Positions 1 through 6,460 of a stretch of 10,122 nt of DNA are shown here, piece by piece; position 1 is the stretch's first letter, and each line of letters starts with the position of its first letter. Below the pieces are notes generated by a model. The model had not been told where the DNA came from and did not search any database. It saw only the letters and a program-made list of their open reading frames with translations. Made by a program: the position numbers and the translations under genes. Source of the DNA: Pyrinomonadaceae bacterium (lineage in GTDB: Bacteria > Acidobacteriota > Blastocatellia > Pyrinomonadales > Pyrinomonadaceae); contig JACMLC010000550.1 in the NCBI GenBank assembly GCA_014379795.1, positions 1 to 10,122 of the forward strand, written 5' to 3'.

Positions 1-1
1 A

Positions 2-97
2 AACATAGCAGAGCTTGCTGAAGCTCAAGCTCATACTGATAAACATCTTGACGCGCTGATTGATATTGTGCGCGAGGGGCGTAACGGCACATCTTAG
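2..97 (+). CDS. C-terminal fragment of an unidentified helical protein
   Basis: An open frame enters from the left edge and ends at TAG 95-97, giving 31 residues that begin NIAELAEAQAHTDKHLDALI and end REGRNGTS. The composition (Ala, Glu, Leu, His, Asp, with hydrophobic residues spaced as in an amphipathic helix) suggests a short helical or coiled-coil tail. The tail reminds me of small hypothetical proteins with similar LAEAQAHTD-type ends, but I cannot name a family. The 179 nt that follow, up to the next start codon, show no convincing hairpin or consensus promoter. The call rests only on an uninterrupted frame with plausible composition. Confidence 0.55.
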   Translation, partial: NIAELAEAQAHTDKHLDALIDIVREGRNGTS

Positions 98-276
98 TTC
101 CTTTAATTGCTTACTGCCTTCTAATTGCGGTTATGTATTTTAGCAATCCACATATTCGCCCGCTCGAAACCCGCGCCAACCTTTTCGCGGACTAGCCCTT
201 CTCCACCCCGAACCACGTTCACTCTCATCCGTTATTCACCAGCAATCTGTTTTTCGATTTTAAAAGGAGAAGTATT

Positions 277-1632
277 ATGTCCACTATGGCACCGCCGAAG
301 AGACCCGAGATCAAGACCGCTCTGCCCGGCCCGAAGGGCTTGGAGATCATCAACGCCGACCAGCAATTCGTCACTCCATCTTACCCGCGCCCGGGTTGGC
401 AACTCGTCGCAGAGCGCGGCGAAGGCGTCTGGGTCACAGACGTTGACGGCAACATCTTTCTGGATTGCAACGCGGGCGTCGCGGTCTGCTCGACAGGCCA
501 CTGTCACCCGGAAATTGTTCGCGCCATACAGGAACAGAGCGCCAAGCTCATACACATCTGCGGCACGGATTATTTTTATCGCCAGATGCCTGACTTGGCG
601 CGCAAGCTGGATGAGATTGTCCCCGTCCCAAGCCCGACGCGCACGCATTTTGCCAACAGCGGGACGGAAGCCGTCGAAACGGCTTTGAAGCTGGCGATGC
701 ACGCGACCGGACGCCAGAAGTTCATAGCCTTCTTTAATAGCTTTCACGGGCGCACGCTCGGCTCGCTCTCTTTGACCTCCTCAAAGGTGGCGCAGCGCAA
801 GGGCTTTCATCGTCAGGCTCTGGATGTCACGCACGTTCCCTACCCGAACGCTTTTCGTCATCCTTTTACAGGGGAGCAGTCCGACGAGGCCACTGTCAGC
901 CGCGCGTCTCTGGACTGGATTGAGAATCGCCTGTTCAAGACCACCACGCCGCCCGAAGAGGTTGCAGGAATCGTCGTCGAAGTCGTGCAGGGCGAAGGCG
1001 GCTACGTTCCCGCGCCGACGGAATTTTTGCAGGGGTTGCGCCGCATCTGCGACGAACACGGCATCATGCTGATCGTAGACGAAGTGCAATCCGGCATGGG
1101 TCGCACTGGAAAAATGTTCGCCTCTGACCATCACGATTTGAAGCCCGATATTATTTGTCTGGCGAAGGGCATCGGTTCCGGCTTGCCCATCGGCGTGACG
1201 GTCGCGCGTGCGGATTTGATGGACTGGAAACCGGGCGCGCATGCTTCGACTTTCGGCGGCAATCCGGTCTGCATCGCCGCCGCGTTGAAAACGATTGAGC
1301 TTTTAGAACGCGAGCTGGTAGCCAACAGCGCGTCGGTCGGAAAATATTTACAGGACGGTTTGCGCAAGCTGATGCAAAAGCATGATTGCATCGGCGACGT
1401 GCGGGGCTTTGGCTTGATGGTCGGCGTGGAGATTGTCACAGACCGCGCCTCAAACAAGGCTGCGCCGGACTTGCGCGACCGCATCGAGCGCAATTGTTAC
1501 GAGCGCGGATTGATTATCCTCGGCGCGGGCGCAAACACGATTCGCTGGTCGCCGCCGCTCATCCTCACGCGCGAAAACGTGGATGTCGCGCTGGAGATTT
1601 TCGACGAAGCAATCACAGCGGCATGCGCCTAG
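277..1632 (+). CDS. Class III PLP-dependent aminotransferase (acetylornithine/4-aminobutyrate aminotransferase family)
   Basis: A 451-residue cytosolic fold-type I aminotransferase that would move an amino group between an amine-bearing substrate and a keto acid using pyridoxal phosphate. The family hallmarks are visible: the N-terminal YPR...RGEGVWVTDVDGN entry (36-59), GHCHP (74-78), the phosphate-binding SGTEA (128-132), FHGRT (156-160), VVQGEGG (236-242), the cofactor-contacting VDEVQSGMGRTG (267-278), the Schiff-base lysine K297 in CLAKGIGSG, and T325 before GGNP (327-330). Length is normal for the family. AGGAG at 265-269, 7 nt before ATG 277, supports this start. The opening PGPK...PSYPR segment fits the branch usually annotated 'acetyl ornithine aminotransferase family protein', which includes GABA, ornithine and broad-specificity enzymes. 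The substrate cannot be fixed from sequence alone, and no arginine or GABA pathway gene is adjacent. The family call is secure; a gabT or argD label is not. Confidence 0.95.
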   Translation: MSTMAPPKRPEIKTALPGPKGLEIINADQQFVTPSYPRPGWQLVAERGEGVWVTDVDGNIFLDCNAGVAVCSTGHCHPEIVRAIQEQSAKLIHICGTDYFYRQMPDLARKLDEIVPVPSPTRTHFANSGTEAVETALKLAMHATGRQKFIAFFNSFHGRTLGSLSLTSSKVAQRKGFHRQALDVTHVPYPNAFRHPFTGEQSDEATVSRASLDWIENRLFKTTTPPEEVAGIVVEVVQGEGGYVPAPTEFLQGLRRICDEHGIMLIVDEVQSGMGRTGKMFASDHHDLKPDIICLAKGIGSGLPIGVTVARADLMDWKPGAHASTFGGNPVCIAAALKTIELLERELVANSASVGKYLQDGLRKLMQKHDCIGDVRGFGLMVGVEIVTDRASNKAAPDLRDRIERNCYERGLIILGAGANTIRWSPPLILTRENVDVALEIFDEAITAACA

Positions 1633-1642
1633 AAGAAAAAAA

Positions 1643-1747
1643 GGGGGAACAGGTAAATTGGTAAACAGGTAAATGGGAAGAGCGCGACAAGGAAGTGAGC
1701 GCCTGCTTCCTGTTCCCCTCTTTCCCTATTCCCCCATTCCCCTTTTC
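1643..1747. repeat. Inverted array of degenerate octamers
   Basis: Two arms face each other. Positions 1643-1680 read on the + strand as GGGGGAAC, AGGTAAAT, TGGTAAAC, AGGTAAAT, GGGAAG. Positions 1706-1747 read on the - strand as GGGGAATG, GGGGAATA, GGGAAAGA, GGGGAACA, GGAAG. Both arms therefore keep an 8-nt period with core GGnnAAn. They flank a short centre containing AGCGC and GAGCGC. The element starts 10 nt after the aminotransferase stop and ends about 15 nt before the MOSC start, filling the gap. An RNA copy could fold into an imperfect hairpin and act as a terminator or stabiliser; that is inference. Confidence 0.7.
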
Positions 1748-1761
1748 TTGATTTGATTGGT

Positions 1762-2232
1762 ATGTTCAGAGGCAAAGTCATTTCCATACATATCGCCTCG
1801 TCTAGCAACGAGCCGATGCAAGCTGTGGATGAAGTCCATGCTGTGCCGGGCAAAGGCTTGGAGGGCGACCGTTACTTCAACCAGACCGGCACATTCTGGA
1901 AGCCCGGGCCTGATTATGAAGTAACGCTGATCGAAGCCGAAGCTTTTGACGGCATGCGGCGCGAGAGCGGGCTGGATTTGTCTCCGTCCGAAGGCCGCCG
2001 AAACATCGTCACGCGTGACGTGCCTCTAAATCATCTGGCCGGTCAAGAGTTTCACGTCGGCGAAGTTCGTTTAAAGGGCATTCGTCTCTGCGAGCCATGC
2101 TCTCACTTGGCAAAGCTCACACGTCCCGGCATCGTCGGCGGCCTCACACATCGCGGCGGCCTCCGCGCGCAGATTCTGACAGACGGCGTGATTAAAATCG
2201 GCGATGTTGTAGAAAAGAAAACAAGCGAGTAA
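1762..2232 (+). CDS. MOSC-domain protein
   Basis: A 156-residue stand-alone MOSC domain, the fold found at the C-terminus of molybdenum-cofactor sulfurases and in YiiM/YuaD-type proteins, where a conserved cysteine carries or contacts sulfur or Moco. Seen here: GKGLEGDRY (30-38), EVTLIEAEAFD (53-63), GRRNIVTRDVPLN (78-90), the signature cysteine region LCEPCSH with C110 and C113, and the closing RGGLRAQIL...IKIGDVV (131-150). Length is typical for single-domain MOSC proteins. Two starts compete: ATG 1762, chosen because MFRGKVISI is a common opening, and TTG 1753 three codons earlier. Neither has a clear Shine-Dalgarno sequence, because the repeat element occupies the upstream region. No molybdenum-enzyme gene is adjacent, so the acceptor is unknown. 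Confidence 0.88.
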   Translation: MFRGKVISIHIASSSNEPMQAVDEVHAVPGKGLEGDRYFNQTGTFWKPGPDYEVTLIEAEAFDGMRRESGLDLSPSEGRRNIVTRDVPLNHLAGQEFHVGEVRLKGIRLCEPCSHLAKLTRPGIVGGLTHRGGLRAQILTDGVIKIGDVVEKKTSE

Positions 2233-2268
2233 TTACAGAGAAGCTAGTGCAGTAATGAAAGTTAATTG

Positions 2269-2389
2269 AATTGCCACTAGCTTTAGCTAGTGGAGCAAGA
2301 GTGCTAACAAGTGTCGGCTTTAGCCAAATCATTTCGGCTAAAGCCATAACTTCTTCAATTTAATCCACCAGCTAAAGCTAGTGGCAATT
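2269..2389. repeat. REP-like element: outer 26-bp inverted repeat enclosing a third hairpin
   Basis: The outer arms 2269-2294 and 2364-2389 are inverted copies, 25 of 26 positions matching. Each arm is itself palindromic: left CCACTAGC-TTTA-GCTAGTGG at 2274-2293, right the same with one mismatch at 2365-2384. Between them GGCTTTAGCC (2316-2325) and GGCTAAAGCC (2336-2345) form a perfect 10-bp stem with a 10-nt loop. All three hairpins share the GCTAAAGC/GCTTTAGC core. The element lies between the convergent MOSC and ackA genes, so it could serve as a bidirectional terminator. No long U tract follows the stems. Its architecture resembles REP/BIME or a small MITE; no transposase is present in the window. 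Confidence 0.85.
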
Positions 2390-2405
2390 TAAAATTTTCC
2401 CGTCA

Positions 2406-3653
2406 TCAAAATCTCTGCGGCGCGCCGCGCACGCAGCGCACAGTGTCGCGCGCAATCAAAAGCTCTTCATCTGTCGGGATGACGTAAGCGGCAAGACGCG
2501 AGCCGTCGCGGCTGATTAACCCCTCTCGCCCGCCCGTCTGAAGAGCATTTCGCTCAGCATCAATCTCAAGCCCGAACCACTGCAACCCCTCGCAGATGCG
2601 CTCTCTAACCTCTGCGGAATTTTCGCCGATGCCTCCCGCGAATATCAGAGCATCCGCGCCGCCCATCGCGGCCAGATACGAGCCTATGTATTTCCTGATG
2701 CGATAACAGAAAATCTCTATGGCGAGACGCGCACGGCGATCATCATTTTCGCGCGCCTCGTCCAAAAGCTCGCGCATGTCATTCGTTAAACCTGAGATGC
2801 CAATCAGGCCGGATTGTTTGTTGAGCAGGGTTTCGACTTCCTGCGCGGTCAAACCTTCTTTGGCAGCGATGAAATCTACGATGGCAGGGTCTATGTCGCC
2901 CGAACGTGTGCCCATCATCAAACCTTCGAGCGGCGTCAAACCCATCGAAGTGTCTACAGAATCGCCACCGCGAATCAAAGCCGCCGAACAGCCATTGCCC
3001 AGATGCAAAGTGATGACATTTGTCTCTCCGCGCGCGATGTTGCGAAGCTGGCGATAGCGATAAGCGATATAACGATGCGACGTGCCGTGAAAGCCGTAAC
3101 GACGAATGCGGTGGCGGCGATAATATTGATACGGTAGCCCGTAGAGATATGCGTAATCCGGCAAGGTCTGGTGAAAGGCCGTGTCGAAGACAGCGACTTC
3201 CGGGATACCTACCCCGAAGACTTCGCGCGCCGCAGTGATGCCCTTGAGGTTCGCAGGATTGTGCAGCGGCGCGAGGTCTATGCAATCCTCTATGCCGCGC
3301 ACGACTTCGTCCGTGATTAAAACGGAGTGCGTAAAACGCTCGCCGCCATGCACGACCCTGTGCCCGATAGCATGCACGTCAGCCACACTGCGGACTTCAG
3401 CAATGCCGGAATTTTCCGAACAAGCCCAGCGAATAATCAGATCCACCGCCGCACGCGCATCACGCACCGGAGCCGTAGACTTCAAGGCTTCCCGCCCCTC
3501 TGCATGCAGAGTAATAATCGCCTCGCCGCCGATACGCTCAACCGCGCCGCGCGCCAGCCTGCGGTCTGCATTCTGCGCGATGCTTTCCAAGTCAGTCGCG
3601 ATTAACTGAAATTTGACGGTCGAGCTGCCGCAATTTAAGACAAGTACATTCAT
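2406..3653 (-). CDS. ackA: Acetate kinase
   Basis: A 415-residue ASKHA-fold kinase interconverting acetate plus ATP with acetyl phosphate plus ADP in the cytosol; with phosphotransacetylase it links acetyl-CoA to acetate and substrate-level ATP formation. Full family signatures are present: MNVLVLNCGSSTVKF with N7 and S10-T12 (signature 1), HRVVHGGERFTHS with R99 (signature 2), VFDTAFH with catalytic D157, YGFHGTSH with H189, the phosphate-binding LHLGNG (216-221), MGTRSGDIDP with R250, FAGGIGENS (338-346), and PTDEE with E396/E397 near the end. Length is about normal (near 400). The start at ATG 3651-3653 is fixed by the MNVLVLNCGSS opening, although no clear ribosome site precedes it. No pta gene is adjacent. 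It follows the amidohydrolase on the same strand, separated by a strong inverted repeat, and is convergent with the MOSC gene. Confidence 0.97.
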   Translation of the reverse strand: MNVLVLNCGSSTVKFQLIATDLESIAQNADRRLARGAVERIGGEAIITLHAEGREALKSTAPVRDARAAVDLIIRWACSENSGIAEVRSVADVHAIGHRVVHGGERFTHSVLITDEVVRGIEDCIDLAPLHNPANLKGITAAREVFGVGIPEVAVFDTAFHQTLPDYAYLYGLPYQYYRRHRIRRYGFHGTSHRYIAYRYRQLRNIARGETNVITLHLGNGCSAALIRGGDSVDTSMGLTPLEGLMMGTRSGDIDPAIVDFIAAKEGLTAQEVETLLNKQSGLIGISGLTNDMRELLDEARENDDRRARLAIEIFCYRIRKYIGSYLAAMGGADALIFAGGIGENSAEVRERICEGLQWFGLEIDAERNALQTGGREGLISRDGSRLAAYVIPTDEELLIARDTVRCVRGAPQRF

Positions 3654-3660
3654 AAGAATT

Positions 3661-3798
3661 CAGTGACGAGTGACAGGTGACGAGTGACAAGAAGGAGAAG
3701 TTTTCAGTTTTCAGTTTTTAGTTTTCAGAAAAAGCGCGAAGTATTCTTACTGAAAACTGAAAACTGATTTATCACCTGTCACTTGTCACTCGTCACTG
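3661..3798. repeat. Nested inverted heptamer arrays (GTGACRA and TTTTCAG units)
   Basis: The outer arms are GTGACGA/GTGACAG-type heptamers at 3661-3691 and their inverted partners at 3771-3798 (24 of 28 positions match). The inner arms are TTTTCAG heptamers at 3701-3728 and 3750-3767, with an 18-nt perfect match. The whole forms a two-tier stem-loop between the amidohydrolase and ackA. Its last 20 bases lie inside the amidohydrolase reading frame and encode its final residues VTSDK plus the stop. The two tiers use different heptamers yet the same 7-nt period. Confidence 0.9.
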
Positions 3799-5185
3799 CC
3801 TTTAAGATTTCTTTCATCCGTGCACGCAAGTGGGCTTCGTCAACAGTGGTGACGCGGCCTTCGCTGTAAACTTCTCTTCCCGCAATCATCGTCAGCCGCA
3901 CATCTCGCCCGGATGAAGCGAAGATGAGAGCGGTGGTCGGGTCATGTACTGGCTGCTGATGCGCGCCGCCGAGGGAGACGATTACGAGGTCTGCCTGCAT
4001 TCCAACAGCAAGCGCGCCGATGTGATTCTCTAAGCCGAGAGCGGTTGCGCCGCCGTGCGTGGCCGCGCGCAAGGCATCCTCCGCGTTCATCATTCGTTGA
4101 TTATCTATACGGTCTCCGCCCGCGCGTGAGAGCAATGCCGCGAAGCGCGCTTCTTCCAGCATGTCGCAGGTATTATTGCTCGCGACCGAATCGCTGCCGA
4201 TGCCTGCTTTCAAGCCGTGTTTGATAAATGCCGCGAGCGGTGCGCGCCCGTGTCCCAGCTTGGCATTTGATTTCGGGCAATGTGCGACGCGCGCGTCTGC
4301 CTGTTTCAAAGTTTCAATATCTTGCTCGTCTACGTGTATGCAATGCGCGAGCAGTGGCCGCGTGCTGAGGATGCCGTGCGCGGCCAGATATTGAATTGTC
4401 GAGCAACGAGGAACCTGAAATTCGATGCCGCGTCGCGCGAGACTTTCGGCGAACACCCCGCTGCCTTCGCGCAGCAAAAGCATTTCCGCTTCGGATTCCG
4501 CAGCGTGCATCATGAGCGGCATTTTTTGCGCCAAAGCATATTCCGAAATCATTTCAAGCTGCGGCGCGCTCACGGTATACGGCGCGTGCGGAGAGACGCC
4601 CAAGCGCACGCGCGCATTTTCAAACTCGCGCAAGCCTTCGAGCTTTTCTCGCAGCTTTTCAAAATACTCGCGCGCCAGTTTCGCGTCGGGACCGAAAGAT
4701 TCCTGATAGACGATGCCGCGCAAGCCCACGTCTCTGAGCGCGATCATGCTCTGGCTCGCCGCGTCCGACGCATCGCCGACGCAGGTGACGCCCGCTCGAA
4801 CAGCTTCGATTGCTCCCCACGCGGCGGAAACCTGTAAATCGTCCGGCGTCATGCGCTCAAGCCTTGCGATGGTCAGCTTCTTGAGCCATGCGAAAAAATC
4901 TCCTTCCTCGCGCTCAAGAAATCCGCGCATCGCCGTCAGTTCCAGATGCGTGTGACAGTTGACGAGGCCGGGCAGGATTGCCGCTTCACCAAAATCTTTG
5001 ACCGTTGCGCCGGGAAATTCCGCAGACAAAGCTTCGCGCGTTCCGACGCCCGCGATTTGTTCGCCCGCAATCGCCACCGCTCCGTCCTCAATTGGCGCGG
5101 AGGTGATGGGCAGCGCCCAACGAGCGCAATAAAGCTGTGCTTGTGATTCTTCAGTCATTAATTTTGAACGCGATGACTCTGCCAT
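3779..5185 (-). CDS. Amidohydrolase-superfamily deaminase (MtaD/TRZ-ATZ/aminofutalosine deaminase-like)
   Basis: A 468-residue metal-dependent hydrolase with the TIM-barrel amidohydrolase fold, likely removing an amino group from an adenine- or triazine-like ring. Metal and catalytic motifs are visible: NCHTH with H78 and H80, SPHAPY with H200, MHAAESEAE with H227 and E230, AHCIHV (280-285), HCPKSNAKLGHG (302-313) and GIGSDSVASNN with D332. The AVGMQADLVIV stretch (393-403) returns to the small beta domain at the end. The HLELTAMRGFL segment and the CxxGDAS region resemble enzymes annotated as 5-methylthioadenosine/S-adenosylhomocysteine deaminase or aminofutalosine deaminase of menaquinone synthesis; sequence alone does not separate these and no mqn gene is adjacent. 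ATG 5185 is the longest start; ATG 5158 (MTEESQ) is an equally good alternative, neither with a clear ribosome site. The last residues VTSDK come from repeat sequence. Confidence 0.88.
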   Translation of the reverse strand: MAESSRSKLMTEESQAQLYCARWALPITSAPIEDGAVAIAGEQIAGVGTREALSAEFPGATVKDFGEAAILPGLVNCHTHLELTAMRGFLEREEGDFFAWLKKLTIARLERMTPDDLQVSAAWGAIEAVRAGVTCVGDASDAASQSMIALRDVGLRGIVYQESFGPDAKLAREYFEKLREKLEGLREFENARVRLGVSPHAPYTVSAPQLEMISEYALAQKMPLMMHAAESEAEMLLLREGSGVFAESLARRGIEFQVPRCSTIQYLAAHGILSTRPLLAHCIHVDEQDIETLKQADARVAHCPKSNAKLGHGRAPLAAFIKHGLKAGIGSDSVASNNTCDMLEEARFAALLSRAGGDRIDNQRMMNAEDALRAATHGGATALGLENHIGALAVGMQADLVIVSLGGAHQQPVHDPTTALIFASSGRDVRLTMIAGREVYSEGRVTTVDEAHLRARMKEILKAVTSDK

Positions 5186-5207
5186 TTGAACATAGTGTCA
5201 TTGAAAG

Positions 5208-5221
5208 TACACAGGTGTGTA
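5208..5221. promoter_or_regulatory. Perfect palindrome, possible operator
   Basis: TACACA-GG-TGTGTA is a perfect 6+2+6 palindrome centred about 30 bp upstream of the amidohydrolase start at 5185. The position suits a repressor site for that gene. I do not recognise the regulator family, and a 14-bp palindrome can occur by chance. Confidence 0.35.
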
Positions 5222-5266
5222 TCCTGCCGTAGACATTCCCGGCTTCGTTATAAACTATTTTTTCTA

Positions 5267-5280
5267 TTCCGTTGACGGAA
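5267..5280. promoter_or_regulatory. Perfect palindrome upstream of the sigma-54-type promoter
   Basis: TTCCGT-TG-ACGGAA ends 18 bp before the GG of the -24 box. It could bind a regulator of the caspase operon. Sigma-54 activators usually bind further upstream, so a repressor or auxiliary factor would also fit. It is a short motif and is proposed from symmetry and position only. Confidence 0.3.
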
Positions 5281-5297
5281 AATAAGTTTTACAATGC

Positions 5298-5313
5298 TGG
5301 CATAATCTTTGCA
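5298..5313 (+). promoter_or_regulatory. Candidate sigma-54 (RpoN) promoter for the caspase-metallopeptidase unit
   Basis: TGGCATAATCTTTGCA matches the -24/-12 consensus (TGGCAC, then TTGCA): GG at 5299-5300 and GC at 5311-5312 are separated by exactly 10 nt, as required. Transcription would begin near 5323, leaving a leader of about 175 nt before ATG 5499. The preceding base is C, also agreeing with the consensus. Such promoters need an AAA+ activator, so expression would be conditional. Evidence is motif only. Confidence 0.55.
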
Positions 5314-5410
5314 CTTCATCCAGCAGGTATGCCCGGCAGCAGTCTACAATCGAAAGTGAGCAATTCACTTCCCCAAATGCGCCCGGTAAGGATGCACATA
5401 TCAAATCACG

Positions 5411-5464
5411 AGCGCGACAGTTACCAGCCTCGCTTTGAGCGTTGAGGTAAAGCTGGCTCGCGCT
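5411..5464 (+). other. Potential structured leader upstream of the caspase gene
   Basis: AGCGCGA (5411-5417) can pair with TCGCGCT (5458-5464), TTACC (5421-5425) with GGTAA (5446-5450), and CGCT (5431-5434) with AGCG (5438-5441). These give a stacked stem interrupted by internal loops, ending 22 nt before the ribosome site. It does not match a riboswitch class I know. It could modulate translation or transcript stability. Confidence 0.3.
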
Positions 5465-5498
5465 TACATCATTTATAAAAAAGAAAAGGAGACCGAAG

Positions 5499-6341
5499 AT
5501 GCCAAACGGCCTTGCATTGACGATAGGACTTAATTCCGTAGACCCGACACATTATGGCGGATGGTCTGGCGATTTGAACGCTTGCGAAGCAGACGCAGAG
5601 GACATGGCGGCCATCGCTAAATCCAAAAAGTTCAAGGTCAAGACTTTGATGACCGCTTCTGCGACGCGTGCGCAGGTCGCCAACGAGATTCTCGCCGCCG
5701 CCAAAGCTTTAAAGTCCGGCGATATTTTTCTTCTCTCCTACTCAGGACACGGCGGACAGTTGCCTGATATGAACAGTGACGAGCCGGACATGCAGGATGA
5801 AACATGGTGCTTGTTCGACGGCGAGCAGGTTGACGATGAGTTGAACGCGATGCTCGGCAAGTTCGCCAAGGGCGTTCGCATCCTCGTTTTTTCCGATAGC
5901 TGCCACAGCGGCTCCGTCACCAAGCTGGCTTTTTTTCAAGGCACGACGCAGGTCAGAGCCTCCAGCATTAACCCCGAAACTAGAGAAGTAAAATATCGCA
6001 ACATGCCCCCGGACGTGGCCTTGCGCACGTATCGCCAGAATAAAAAGTTCTATGACCCGATTCTGGGAGACAAGGCTTTGAAGAATGCCGCCAAGTCAAT
6101 CAAAGCATCTACGTTGCTTTTCTCAGGCTGTCAGGATAACCAGCTTTCACAGGACGGAGACTTTAACGGCCTCTTCACCGCGAACATGCTGCGCGTCTGG
6201 AAGGAAGGAAAGTTTAAGGGCAGCTACAAAGACTTTCACAAACAGATCATCAAGAACATGCCGCCCGACCAGACCCCCAACTATTTTTTCATAGGCGAGA
6301 GCAACGCGGCCTTTGAAGGACAGAATCCCTTCAAGATTTAA
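5499..6341 (+). CDS. Caspase-family (C14, metacaspase/orthocaspase-like) peptidase
   Basis: A 280-residue caspase-fold cysteine peptidase. The catalytic dyad is visible: H84 in LLSYSGHGGQ at the end of a hydrophobic strand, and C135 in LVFSDSCHSG. Other family traits are the opening ALTIGLN strand, GDLNACEADAEDM with D25 (the acidic residue typical of the basic-P1 pocket in metacaspases), the DETWCLFDGE strand before the catalytic Cys, and FSGCQDNQLSQDGDFNGLFT (208-227), typical of bacterial caspase-like domains. No signal peptide, transmembrane segment or fused sensor domain is seen, so this is a single-domain cytoplasmic enzyme. By family knowledge it should cut after Arg or Lys and may need calcium. 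AGGAG at 5487-5491, 7 nt before ATG, fixes the start. The metallopeptidase gene follows on the same strand, suggesting one transcription unit behind the sigma-54-type promoter. Confidence 0.93.
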   Translation: MPNGLALTIGLNSVDPTHYGGWSGDLNACEADAEDMAAIAKSKKFKVKTLMTASATRAQVANEILAAAKALKSGDIFLLSYSGHGGQLPDMNSDEPDMQDETWCLFDGEQVDDELNAMLGKFAKGVRILVFSDSCHSGSVTKLAFFQGTTQVRASSINPETREVKYRNMPPDVALRTYRQNKKFYDPILGDKALKNAAKSIKASTLLFSGCQDNQLSQDGDFNGLFTANMLRVWKEGKFKGSYKDFHKQIIKNMPPDQTPNYFFIGESNAAFEGQNPFKI

Positions 6342-6376
6342 AGCTCGTTTGCCTGTAGCCACTTGGACAAAGCATC

Positions 6377-6452
6377 ATGTCAGAACCGCCTGCGGTAGCG
6401 GGCGGGTATTCAACATGGAAGACCCGCCCGCTACCGCAGGCGGTTCTGACAT
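6377..6452. repeat. Perfect 31-bp inverted repeat with 14-nt spacer
   Basis: Positions 6377-6407 and 6422-6452 are exact reverse complements (for example CCGCCTGCGGTAGCGGGCGG on the left), with 6408-6421 as loop. The GC-rich stem would be very stable in RNA. The element lies in the caspase-metallopeptidase gap and is open in the metallopeptidase frame, where it would read PPAVAGG on the left arm and RPLPQAVLT on the right. Such PPAVAGG-type reading of a palindromic element suggests a dispersed repeat family. Confidence 0.95.
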
Positions 6453-6460
6453 TTAAGCGT

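Larger units (their letters stand above)
5186..5498. promoter_or_regulatory. Divergent 313-bp regulatory region between amidohydrolase and caspase genes
   Basis: No gene is visible here. The region holds a palindrome TACACAGGTGTGTA (5208-5221), a palindrome TTCCGTTGACGGAA (5267-5280), a sigma-54-type promoter (5298-5313), a weak inverted repeat AAGTGA/TCACTT (5354-5370), a larger potential stem (5411-5464) and the ribosome site AGGAG (5487-5491). The length and density of symmetrical sites are unlike the other gene gaps, which are filled by repeat arrays. No heptamer or octamer array is present in this gap. Confidence 0.6.

Noticed and set aside
98..276. Promoter for the aminotransferase (TTGCGG near 126 and an AT-rich stretch downstream)
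   Set aside because: No -10 hexamer at proper spacing; the match is too weak to report as a site.
125..688. Open frame of 187 codons overlapping the aminotransferase start in another frame
   Set aside because: The Ser/Arg/Ala/Thr-rich translation is a frame shadow; the aminotransferase in the correct frame has full family motifs and a ribosome site.
3661..3798. CRISPR-like array
   Set aside because: The repeating units are only 7 nt with no spacers, and the two halves are inverted rather than direct repeats.
5272..5306. Possible sigma-70 promoter TTGACG (5272-5277) with CATAAT (5301-5306)
   Set aside because: The spacer is 23 nt, far above the usual 16-18; the sigma-54-type match at the same place is better.
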